Assembly (NCBI GenBank): GCA_945949385.1
Contig: CAMFEL010000124.1
Span: 1-5,676 of the forward strand
Reading direction: 5' to 3'
DNA length: 5,676 bases
DNA from: an uncultured Clostridia bacterium
GTDB lineage: Bacteria; Bacillota; Clostridia; Oscillospirales; CAG-272
Position 1 is the first letter of the stretch. Each line of letters begins with the position of its first letter. Below, piece after piece: positions 1 through 5,416 of the stretch. The position numbers and the translations under genes were made by a program. A model generated the notes under the pieces. The model saw nothing but the letters and a program-made list of their open reading frames with translations, did no database searches and was not told the origin of the DNA.

Positions 1-1
1 C

Positions 2-337
2 TATATGCCCTGGCTGCGCCTTGACGGCGAGATACCCTTTTACAGCGAGGGCGAGGGCTGGCAGCGTCAGCATCACATTTACTCCAGTCCTTTCTACTAT
101 ATCGACTACTGCCTTGCGCAGACCGTGGCTCTTGAATTCTGGGCAAAGATCCAAAAGGATCAAAAAGAGGCGTGGGACTGCTATATGGCATACACAGAGC
201 AGGGAGGAAGCCGCACCTTTACCGAGCTTCTGCAAAACGCGGGACTTGATACGCCCTTCGACGAAAAGTGTCTGCGCGGCGTGTGCGAGGCGGCAAAGCG
301 CTGGCTTGACGAATACGACCTTACGGGAATCGAATAA
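2..337 (+). CDS. M3 family oligoendopeptidase (PepF-like), C-terminal part only
   Basis: This is the last 111 residues of a protein whose start lies before the window; the frame is open from base 2 and ends at TAA 335-337. The fragment carries the conserved C-terminal signature of M3 metallopeptidases of the oligoendopeptidase F type: a GEGWQRQHHIY stretch followed by SPFYYIDYCLAQTVALEFW, then a helical AGL...PF tail. In this family the His and Tyr residues of this segment lie near the active site and contact substrate. The zinc-binding HEXXH motif would lie upstream, outside the window, so catalytic competence cannot be checked here. Such enzymes are usually cytoplasmic and cut short peptides. 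The gene converges on asnB and ends at the hairpin at 350-381. The family call is secure; the exact subfamily (PepF, or the broader M3 clade found in Clostridia) is less so. Confidence 0.85.
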   Translation, partial: YMPWLRLDGEIPFYSEGEGWQRQHHIYSSPFYYIDYCLAQTVALEFWAKIQKDQKEAWDCYMAYTEQGGSRTFTELLQNAGLDTPFDEKCLRGVCEAAKRWLDEYDLTGIE

Positions 338-349
338 AATCTCAAACAG

Positions 350-381
350 AAAAATACCGGACGACCCCGTCCGGTATTTTT
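350..381. terminator. Bidirectional rho-independent terminator between convergent genes
   Basis: A perfect 14-bp stem (350-363 with 368-381) has a 4-nt loop (364-367). Its left arm begins with five A and its right arm ends with five T, so each strand reads as a GC-rich hairpin followed by a U tract. The hairpin starts 12 nt after the peptidase stop codon and ends 2 nt before the asnB stop codon (384-386 on the plus strand). It can therefore end transcription of both convergent genes. Confidence 0.9.
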
Positions 382-383
382 CC

Positions 384-1961
384 TTATTTTCCGCTGTCGC
401 CGTAGTTTGACAGAACTCTTGCGGAGGGATCGTTTACGTTGCAGCCCTCCCAGTCTTTGTTGGGCATCCAGAAATCCGCAATCATTTCCGATTGCCCCGC
501 ATAGTACTTTTCAAAGATCTGTCGGTAAAGCAGGGATTCCTTTGTAAAGGGGGCGGCGTGGGTGTATTCGGCTTTCTTTTCCTCAAACTCCGCGTCGGTG
601 TAAAGGCTGTTTGCGTATTCCTTCAGATAGTCCACCATGGAGTGTCCCACAGCGTCGGAGAACGCCGCCTTTTCGCGCCACAGTATGTCGTGTGGCAGCC
701 AGTCTCCCTCAAAAGCGCGCCGCAGGAGATATTTGCCCTTGTTGTAGGTGTTCATCTTCTTTTCGGGATCAACCGCCATAACATATCTGACAAAGTCAAG
801 GTCTCCGAAAGGCACCCTTGCTTCAAGAGAGTTTACGGAAATACAGCGGTCGGCACGCAGCACATCGTACATATGCAGCTCCCGTATTCTCTTTTCCGAT
901 TCCCTCTGGAATTCTGCGGCGCTGGGTGCAAAATCCGTATACTTGTATCCGAACAGCTCGTCGGAGATCTCTCCCGTCAGAAGCACGCGCACATCCGTGT
1001 TTTCGTGTATCCATTTGCAAAGCAGGTACATACCCATACTGGCGCGTATAGTGGTGATGTCATATGTGCCCAAAAGATATATAACATCCTCAAGGGAGGA
1101 CAGCACCTGCTCCTTTGTCATAATGACCTCGGTGTGGTCGCTGCCGATGTAGTCCGCCACCTGACGGGCGTATTTCAGGTCTATGGCGTCGCCCTCCATA
1201 CCGATCGCAAAGGTGCGTATGGGGGTCTTGCTCTTTTTTGCGGCAACCGCGCATACAAGAGATGAGTCAAGTCCGCCCGAAAGCAGAAAGCCTACCTTGG
1301 CGTCTGCCACAAGCCGCTTTTCAATGCCTGCCGTAAGCTTTTCGCGGATGTTTTTGCATACGGTCTCCACATCGTCGTATATGACGGTTTTCGGCATCGC
1401 AATGTCCTCGTAGCAGACAAACTCTCCGTCCTTCCAGTAGTGTCCGGGAGGGAAAGGCATAACCTTTTTGCAAAGCCCCGTCAGGTTTTTCGCTTCGCTG
1501 GCGAAAACGATAACACCCGCTTCGTCATATCCGTAGTAAAGGGGGCGTATACCGATGGGGTCTCTTGCGGCAATAAACCTGCCCTCTTTTCCGTCATATA
1601 TTATCAGCGCAAATTCCGCGTCAAGCATGGAAAACATATCCGTGCCGTATTCGCGGTACATAGGCAAGAGTATTTCGCAGTCGGAGCCGCTTTTGAAGGT
1701 GTATTTTTCAGAAAGAGCCGCCTTCAGCTTTTCATAGCCGTAAATCTCTCCGTTGCAGACCACATAGTCCCCGTCAAGGGAGAAGGGCTGCATACCCTCG
1801 GGAGTAAGTCCCATGATTGCAAGACGGTGAAAGGCAAGAAGTCCGTCGCCGCAGTCCACGACGCGGCTGTCGTCGGGACCTCTGGATACGGTCATATCAA
1901 AACCCTTCTTAAAATTGGAAAAGGCGGCACACGGTCCGCAATAACCCATAATTGAACACAT
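384..1961 (-). CDS. asnB: Asparagine synthase (glutamine-hydrolysing), AsnB type
   Basis: Makes asparagine from aspartate, glutamine and ATP in the cytoplasm. The product is 525 aa (E. coli AsnB is 554 aa). The N-terminal glutaminase (Ntn/GATase II) domain covers about residues 1-190. Cys2 would be the nucleophile once Met1 is removed, Arg46 lies in HRLAIM, the NGEIYG motif is at 70-75, and Asp94 is in SGSDCE. The synthetase domain has the ATP pyrophosphatase P-loop SGGLDSS at 228-234, YDITTIRAS at 300-308 and GEISDE at 330-335. I start it at ATG 1961, not at the in-frame ATG at 1988, because Cys must be residue 2 and GGAGG (1971-1975) sits 9 nt upstream. Two motif positions differ from E. 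coli AsnB: SRGPD for HRGPD, and GEISDE for GEGSDE. A T-box leader precedes it, so expression probably follows tRNA-Asn charging. It lies downstream of P-II and glnN on the same strand, and glutamine from GlnN is its nitrogen donor. Confidence 0.95.
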   Translation of the reverse strand: MCSIMGYCGPCAAFSNFKKGFDMTVSRGPDDSRVVDCGDGLLAFHRLAIMGLTPEGMQPFSLDGDYVVCNGEIYGYEKLKAALSEKYTFKSGSDCEILLPMYREYGTDMFSMLDAEFALIIYDGKEGRFIAARDPIGIRPLYYGYDEAGVIVFASEAKNLTGLCKKVMPFPPGHYWKDGEFVCYEDIAMPKTVIYDDVETVCKNIREKLTAGIEKRLVADAKVGFLLSGGLDSSLVCAVAAKKSKTPIRTFAIGMEGDAIDLKYARQVADYIGSDHTEVIMTKEQVLSSLEDVIYLLGTYDITTIRASMGMYLLCKWIHENTDVRVLLTGEISDELFGYKYTDFAPSAAEFQRESEKRIRELHMYDVLRADRCISVNSLEARVPFGDLDFVRYVMAVDPEKKMNTYNKGKYLLRRAFEGDWLPHDILWREKAAFSDAVGHSMVDYLKEYANSLYTDAEFEEKKAEYTHAAPFTKESLLYRQIFEKYYAGQSEMIADFWMPNKDWEGCNVNDPSARVLSNYGDSGK

Positions 1962-1970
1962 AAATTCATT

Positions 1971-1975
1971 CCTCC
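1971..1975 (-). promoter_or_regulatory. Ribosome binding site of asnB
   Basis: GGAGG on the minus strand, 9 nt before ATG 1961. It decides the start: it is too close to the upstream in-frame ATG at 1988 to serve it, and ATG 1961 places Cys at residue 2, as class II glutaminase domains require. Confidence 0.85.
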
Positions 1976-1990
1976 GTAATATCAGCATTC

Positions 1991-2220
1991 AATAGGGCAA
2001 GTGCTGTAACTCGCTGTGCCACCTATCTTTTGTCTCTTTCGGCATCTGTCAATGCCTCACCGGGTAACGGTCGGCTTTTCCGGCTCACCTACTCGGAGCA
2101 CTCTCCTTTGGGATCGCGGCTCGCGCAGTGTTATTCACGGGGGCTTTTCCGTATGGCTCTCACCGTCCCATACTCGCTGTGGGTAAGTCACCCCGCTACT
2201 TCTCTGCGCTCAATCGCCTT
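1991..2220 (-). ncRNA. T-box riboswitch leader, predicted tRNA-Asn sensing, upstream of asnB
   Basis: Read on the minus strand, the leader has T-box parts in order. Stem I base GCGCAG (2209-2204) pairs with CTGCGC (2128-2123). Inside it, AGAAGTAG faces GAATAACA, the usual specifier internal loop, and CGGGG (2195-2191) pairs with CCCCG (2142-2138) above it. The specifier is AAC (2132-2130), an Asn codon followed by A. The distal part has an AGCGAG bulge and a GTATGG/CCATAC hairpin with loop GACGGTGAGAG. Further on are a GGAG/CTCC hairpin (2106-2095) and a perfect stem III GGCAT/ATGCC (2056-2041). The T-box sequence AGGTGGCACAGCG (about 2024-2012) is flanked by ATAGG, which pairs with CCTAT (1996-1992). 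TGGC in the bulge complements the acceptor end GCCA, and bacterial tRNA-Asn normally has G73. The T-box core differs from consensus at one base (ACA for ACC). No hairpin with a U tract follows before asnB, so the expression platform is unclear. Confidence 0.85.
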
Positions 2221-2227
2221 TAGGTTA

Positions 2228-2256
2228 TTTATATTTGTTTCTATCCGGCTATTCCA
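2228..2256 (-). promoter_or_regulatory. Possible promoter for the T-box/asnB transcript
   Basis: On the minus strand, TATAAA (2233-2228) resembles a -10 box, and TGGAAT (2256-2251) lies 17 bp upstream in the -35 position with only 3 of 6 consensus matches. Transcription would start near 2221, which gives a leader of ordinary T-box length (about 260 nt to the ATG). The -35 overlaps the end of the P-II gene. The -35 match is poor, so read-through from P-II is also possible. Confidence 0.4.
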
Positions 2257-2680
2257 CGTCCTGAAGGGCGTCGTAGCCTTCTTCGCCGGTACGCACCTTG
2301 ACAACGTTTTCAACATCGTAAACGAATATTTTTCCGTCGCCTATGTGACCGGTATACAGAACTTTTTTAGCTGTGTCGATAACACACTGAACAGGTATTT
2401 TGCTGACAACGATCTCCACCTGAACCTTCGGCAAAAGGTTTGTTTCAACCGGCACGCCGCGGTAATATTCGGGTCTGCCGCCCTGCACGCCGCAGCCGAG
2501 AACATGAGAAACGGTCATACCTGTAATGCCCGGCTTGCTCATAGCGCTCTTCAGTGCGTCGAAGCGTGCTTTTTTGCAGATAATTTCCACCTTTGTTATC
2601 TTAGGCACACCGTCTGCCGCAAAGGAAGGTACTTTCTTCACGGGGATTGCCTCTGCCGCGGGAATATCGCCCTCGGTCAC
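2249..2680 (-). CDS. P-II family nitrogen regulatory protein
   Basis: A small trimeric signal protein that binds ATP/ADP and 2-oxoglutarate and controls targets such as ammonium transporters, glutamine synthetase or regulators. From GTG 2680 it is 143 aa; the P-II core begins at about residue 28 (ITKVEIICKK). The T-loop spans about 64-85 (GCGVQGGRPEYYRG...LLPK), with Gln66 matching E. coli Gln39, which binds 2-oxoglutarate-Mg-ATP. The B-loop TGHIGDGK is at 110-117 and the C-terminal VKVRTGEE follows. E. coli Tyr51, the uridylylation site, aligns with Val78, so GlnD-type modification there is not expected. The start is uncertain: no good Shine-Dalgarno precedes GTG 2680, and there is no in-frame ATG before the stop at 2722-2720. 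GTG 2641 (130 aa) has AGAGG about 8 nt upstream and is an alternative. It lies 84 nt after glnN with no terminator between, so co-transcription is likely. Whether glnB or glnK fits better cannot be decided; no amtB is visible. Confidence 0.9.
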   Translation of the reverse strand: MTEGDIPAAEAIPVKKVPSFAADGVPKITKVEIICKKARFDALKSAMSKPGITGMTVSHVLGCGVQGGRPEYYRGVPVETNLLPKVQVEIVVSKIPVQCVIDTAKKVLYTGHIGDGKIFVYDVENVVKVRTGEEGYDALQDVE

Positions 2681-2764
2681 CGTTATGCTTTCGTCATCGG
2701 GAATAAATGAGGAGTACTTCTAATGTCATAGCCCGTCACTCATTTTTTATTTGATTTTTTGTGA

Positions 2765-4861
2765 TTATTTTACGCCGAACAGAAGCCTGTCGTAAGTGGG
2801 GAAGGGCCAATACTCTTCCGCCGTAAGGGTCTCTGCCTCGTCGCATACCACCCGAAGCTCCGCCATCTTCTGCAGAATATCATCGCGGATCATAAACGCT
2901 TCCTCGGTAACATCCGCCGCCGTCTTGAGACGGATAACAGCGCTTTCAAGCTTTGCGGTAGCCGCGTCTATCTCATCGGTAAGACCGGAAAGCCTTGCGA
3001 TAGTGTTCTTCTCGTAGCTTGCGGAAATTCCGGGCACTGCCGCGGTTTTTGCCGCCAGAGCGTCGGCAAGAGACTTGGTATATGCCACTACTGCGGGAAG
3101 AATTTCCTTCTTCGCCATATCCACCATGGTCAGAGCCTCGATGTTTACGGTCTTGCAGTAGTTGTCAAGAGTGATTTCGTAACGGGAGCGGATCTCCGCC
3201 TCGGAGAAAATGCGGTGGGAGGTCAGCATATCCACATTCTTTTTGTCAAGGATGGTGGGCAAAGCGTCGGGAGTAGTGCGCAGGTTGAGAAGTCCTCTCT
3301 CCTCTGTAGCTTCCTTGATCCACGCGTCGTCGTAGCCGTTGCCGTTGAATATGATGCGCTTGTGATCCTTGATTGTCTTCTTTATCATATCGTGCAGCGC
3401 AGTTTCAAAATCCTCGGCGGCTTCAAGTCTGTCCGCGTATATTTTCAGGGATTCTGCAACAGAAGCGTTCAGCATAATGTTTGCACAGGCGATGCTGTTG
3501 GAGGAGCCCAGCATACGGAACTCGAACTTGTTGCCCGTAAATGCAAAGGGAGAGGTGCGGTTGCGGTCAGTAGTGTCGCGGGTAAATCTGGGAAGTACAT
3601 GAACGCCCAGCTTCATTACCGTCTTTTCGGCTGCATTGTATGGGGTATCGTTTTCGATAGCGTCAAGCACCGCAGTCAGCTCGTCGCCAAGGAACATGGA
3701 AACCACTGCCGGAGGAGCCTCGTTTGCGCCCAGACGGTGATCGTTTCCTGCGGTTGCCACGGAAAGGCGGAGCAGATCCTGATAATCGTCAACCGCTTTG
3801 ATGACCGCGCACAGGAACAGCAGGAACTGAGCGTTTTCGTAAGGTGTCTCTCCCGGAGTCAGGAGGTTTACGCCCGTATCGGTTGCCATGGACCAGTTGT
3901 TATGCTTGCCGCTGCCGTTGACTCCCGCAAAGGGCTTCTCGTGAAGCAGGCACACAAGTCCGTGGCGGGCCGCTACCTTCTGCATGATCTCCATGGTGAG
4001 CTGGTTGTGGTCGGTGGCGATGTTTGTAGTGGTGTAAATGGGAGCAAGCTCGTGCTGTGCGGGAGCAACCTCGTTGTGCTCCGTCTTTGCCAGTATGCCC
4101 AGCTTCCACAGCTCCTCGTTAAGGTCTGCCATGTACGCCGCAACTCTGGGCTTTATAACGCCGAAGTAATGGTCGTCAAGCTCCTGACCCTTGGGAGGCT
4201 TTGCACCGAAAAGGGTGCGTCCCGTAAACATAAGATCCTTGCGCTTTTCGTACATTTCGCGGTCAACAAGGAAGTATTCCTGCTCGGGACCGACGGAGGT
4301 GCGCACGCACTTTACATCGGTGTTGCCGAACAGTCTCAGTATGCGAAGTGCCTGCTTGTTCAGCGCCTCCATAGAGCGCAGCAGGGGAGTTTTCTTGTCC
4401 AGCGCTTCTCCGCCGTAGGAGCAGAAAGCGGTGGGAATGCAAAGGGTTTTATCCTTAATGAATGCGTAGGAGGTGGGGTCCCAAGCGGTGTAGCCTCTCG
4501 CCTCAAAAGTGGCACGAAGACCGCCGGAGGGGAAGGAGGAGGCATCGGGCTCGCCCTTAATAAGCTCTTTGCCGGAAAACTCCATAATAACTCTGCCGTC
4601 GGAGGCGGGGGAGATAAAGCTGTCGTGCTTTTCGGCGGTTATTCCGGTAAGAGGCTGGAACCAATGTGTAAAGTGAGTGGCACCGTGCGCGACCGCCCAG
4701 TCTTTCATGGCTGCCGCTACGGCGTTTGCCACGTCGTTATTAAGTCTTGCGCCCTCGTCAATGGTTTTCTTCAGTGAATTGTAAACCTTGGCGGAAAGCG
4801 TTGCTTTCATTACTCTGTCGTCAAAAACGAGGCTTCCGAAGTAATCGGGTACAGTGTTCAT
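2765..4861 (-). CDS. glnN: Glutamine synthetase type III (GlnN)
   Basis: Makes glutamine from glutamate, ammonium and ATP in the cytoplasm. The product is 698 aa, in the usual range for GSIII and far longer than GSI (about 450 aa). Recognisable GSIII blocks: FGS.VF.DRVMK at the N-terminus; HFTHWFQPLTGITAEKHDSF at about 65-84; FPSGGLRATFEARGYTAWDP around 110-129; the glutamate-side GPEQEYF at about 191-197; EHNEVAPAQHE at 261-271; HEKPFAGVNGSGKHNNWS at 307-324; GANEAPPA at 378-385; and DRNRTSPFAFTGNKFEFR at 432-449, which together form the metal, ATP and glutamate sites. I start it at ATG 4861 because AAGGAG (4875-4870) lies 8 nt upstream; the GTG at 4870 overlaps that site and cannot use it. 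It is first in a nitrogen block with P-II and asnB and has its own promoter with a leader terminator, so attenuation control is likely. GSIII is typical of Bacteroidetes, Ruminococcaceae and some cyanobacteria. Annotation pipelines often call it glnA. Confidence 0.96.
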   Translation of the reverse strand: MNTVPDYFGSLVFDDRVMKATLSAKVYNSLKKTIDEGARLNNDVANAVAAAMKDWAVAHGATHFTHWFQPLTGITAEKHDSFISPASDGRVIMEFSGKELIKGEPDASSFPSGGLRATFEARGYTAWDPTSYAFIKDKTLCIPTAFCSYGGEALDKKTPLLRSMEALNKQALRILRLFGNTDVKCVRTSVGPEQEYFLVDREMYEKRKDLMFTGRTLFGAKPPKGQELDDHYFGVIKPRVAAYMADLNEELWKLGILAKTEHNEVAPAQHELAPIYTTTNIATDHNQLTMEIMQKVAARHGLVCLLHEKPFAGVNGSGKHNNWSMATDTGVNLLTPGETPYENAQFLLFLCAVIKAVDDYQDLLRLSVATAGNDHRLGANEAPPAVVSMFLGDELTAVLDAIENDTPYNAAEKTVMKLGVHVLPRFTRDTTDRNRTSPFAFTGNKFEFRMLGSSNSIACANIMLNASVAESLKIYADRLEAAEDFETALHDMIKKTIKDHKRIIFNGNGYDDAWIKEATEERGLLNLRTTPDALPTILDKKNVDMLTSHRIFSEAEIRSRYEITLDNYCKTVNIEALTMVDMAKKEILPAVVAYTKSLADALAAKTAAVPGISASYEKNTIARLSGLTDEIDAATAKLESAVIRLKTAADVTEEAFMIRDDILQKMAELRVVCDEAETLTAEEYWPFPTYDRLLFGVK

Positions 4862-4869
4862 GGTATACA

Positions 4870-4875
4870 CTCCTT
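4870..4875 (-). promoter_or_regulatory. Ribosome binding site of glnN
   Basis: AAGGAG on the minus strand with 8 nt to ATG 4861. An in-frame GTG at 4870 begins on the last G of this site, so it is excluded as a start. Confidence 0.85.
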
Positions 4876-4881
4876 TTAATT

Positions 4882-4910
4882 CGAAGCGGCGGGAAGATCC
4901 CGGCGCTTCG
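4882..4910 (-). promoter_or_regulatory. Hairpin in the glnN 5' leader, just before the ribosome binding site
   Basis: The arms CGAAGCG (4910-4904) and CGCTTCG (4888-4882) enclose a C/C mismatch and a 5-bp CGGGA/TCCCG stem with loop TCT, about 12 bp in all. It ends 6 nt upstream of AAGGAG and is followed by AATTAA, not by a U tract, so it is not a terminator. It could stabilise the mRNA 5' end, affect ribosome access or bind a regulator. AATT on both sides could extend the stem past a two-base CC bulge. The structure is clear but the role is unknown. Confidence 0.6.
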
Positions 4911-4918
4911 GGAATTTG

Positions 4919-4960
4919 AAAAAAAGAAAAGGCGTCAAAGAGTTTGCACTCTAAGACGCC
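4919..4960 (-). terminator. Leader terminator (candidate attenuator) of glnN
   Basis: On the minus strand, GGCGTC (4960-4955) pairs with GACGCC (4936-4931), then a TT/TT internal loop, AGAGT pairs with ACTCT, and the loop is GCAA. The tract TTTTCTTTTTTT follows immediately (4930-4919). This is a standard intrinsic terminator shape, placed between the glnN promoter and glnN. Since glnN must be expressed through it, the likely role is attenuation. The hairpin begins about 11 nt after the predicted transcription start. AAAGGC (4969-4964) near the 5' end can instead pair with GCCTTT (4933-4928) at the foot of the terminator, a possible competing fold. Confidence 0.75.
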
Positions 4961-4977
4961 GTTGCCTTTATGGTGAC

Positions 4978-5005
4978 ATTATACTCCCGTTTTTTGTTTT
5001 GTCAA
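4978..5005 (-). promoter_or_regulatory. Promoter of glnN (sigma-A/70 type)
   Basis: On the minus strand, TTGACA (5005-5000) and TATAAT (4983-4978) match consensus exactly, with a 16-bp spacer. Upstream of the -35, positions about 5008-5035 hold long T and A tracts that resemble an UP element. Transcription would start near 4971, giving a leader of about 110 nt before ATG 4861. Confidence 0.88.
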
Positions 5006-5137
5006 CCCTTTTTTTCAAAAAAAACGAAAAAATTCTATCTTGCTCGCATTATTAAACCGAGCGCTGTTATAAATAAACAGAGCAGTCATCGACTTGCTGC
5101 TTATGGGGATCCGCATATGATTATCGAAGATATAAAT

Positions 5138-5167
5138 AATGAAAAAATTCAAAAGGACTGCTGTCAC
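5138..5167 (+). repeat. Degenerate direct repeat, copy 1
   Basis: Positions 5138-5167 and 5388-5416 align at 25 of 30 columns with one gap. Both read AATGAAA, then ATTC, then a shared GGACTGCTGTC. Both copies place an ATG at the same point: this copy would encode MKKFKRTAVT followed by a stop, and the other opens the 58-codon frame at 5389. A duplicated 5' gene end or an element boundary would explain this. Confidence 0.5.
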
Positions 5168-5259
5168 ATAGCATAAATTTCAAAAATTTTCTCCCCTTTT
5201 TTCCGCCGCCCCGCGCTTCCGAAATTCCGTCGACAAAAAAAGACACGCATTTTGAGCGA

Positions 5260-5289
5260 TTTTTGCCCGTTTTTGCCCGTTTTTCGCCC
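5260..5289. repeat. Short tandem repeat, three 10-bp units
   Basis: Two identical TTTTTGCCCG units (5260-5269 and 5270-5279) are followed by a related TTTTTCGCCC unit (5280-5289). The repeat is too short and has no spacers, so it is not CRISPR. No function is evident. Confidence 0.7.
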
Positions 5290-5329
5290 TGCAATTTTTC
5301 GGGAATTTTGTCGATAAATTCATAAGTAT

Positions 5330-5365
5330 TCAAAATCAATGTATATATATGCATTGCAAATTTGA
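5330..5365. repeat. AT-rich dyad symmetry
   Basis: CAATG (5337-5341) and CATTG (5352-5356) flank TATATATATG, a 20-bp palindrome broken only by one G/T pair. TCAAA (5330-5334) and TTTGA (5361-5365) continue the symmetry with a 2-base offset. It lies about 25 bp upstream of the ATG at 5389, where an operator or promoter could sit. GATAAT (5364-5369) resembles a -10 box but has no good -35 partner. Confidence 0.45.
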
Positions 5366-5387
5366 TAATTAGCTGACAGAGGTGAAG

Positions 5388-5416
5388 AATGAAATATTCG
5401 AAGGGACTGCTGTCCC
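5388..5416 (+). repeat. Degenerate direct repeat, copy 2
   Basis: Partner of the copy at 5138-5167. Here the shared GGACTGCTGTC forms the left arm of the 11-bp hairpin at 5402-5429, whereas copy 1 has lost or never had the adjacent right arm. Confidence 0.5.

Larger units (their letters stand above)
5036..5388. other. Intergenic region with no recognisable gene
   Basis: About 350 bases between the glnN promoter region and a weak 58-codon frame. The short reading frames here have no good ribosome binding site, cross A/T tracts and resemble no family I know. A stretch around 5070-5176 can be read in plus as ...LAAYGDPHMIIEDINNEKIQKDCC..., which looks mildly protein-like and may be a gene remnant, but I cannot assign it. 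AGCAGTC (5081-5087) and GACTGCT (5156-5162) form a distant inverted pair. A tandem decamer (5260-5289), an AT-rich dyad (5330-5365) and TCGACAAAA (5230-5238) with a TTTTGTCGA inverted copy near 5306-5314 are the other structures seen. No tRNA, rRNA or CRISPR array is present. Confidence 0.5.

Noticed and set aside
2030..2710. Plus-strand open frame of 226 codons across the T-box leader and P-II gene
   Set aside because: It covers a structured RNA and a P-II gene on the other strand, and shows no family resemblance or ribosome binding site.
3215..4777. Long plus-strand open frame (520 codons) opposite glnN
   Set aside because: It is fully antisense to glnN, which has strong family motifs, a promoter and a ribosome binding site. 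The antisense frame has no recognisable domain and is explained by codon bias of glnN.
4919..4969. ANTAR antitermination target in the glnN leader
   Set aside because: Counting the TGCAAA loop as a hexaloop gives neither A at position 1 nor a paired second hexaloop hairpin before the terminator.
4970..5176. Plus-strand frame of 68 codons starting inside the glnN promoter
   Set aside because: It begins within the -10 region of glnN, crosses homopolymer A/T tracts and lacks a ribosome binding site. Only its end looks mildly protein-like, and that is noted as a possible remnant.
5260..5289. CRISPR-like repetition
   Set aside because: Units are 10 bp, adjacent, without spacers, and only two are identical; no cas gene is present.
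5121..5354. Minus-strand frame of 77 codons beginning MHIYTLIL
   Set aside because: It runs through the tandem decamer and A/T tracts, its composition is repeat-driven, and no ribosome binding site precedes it.
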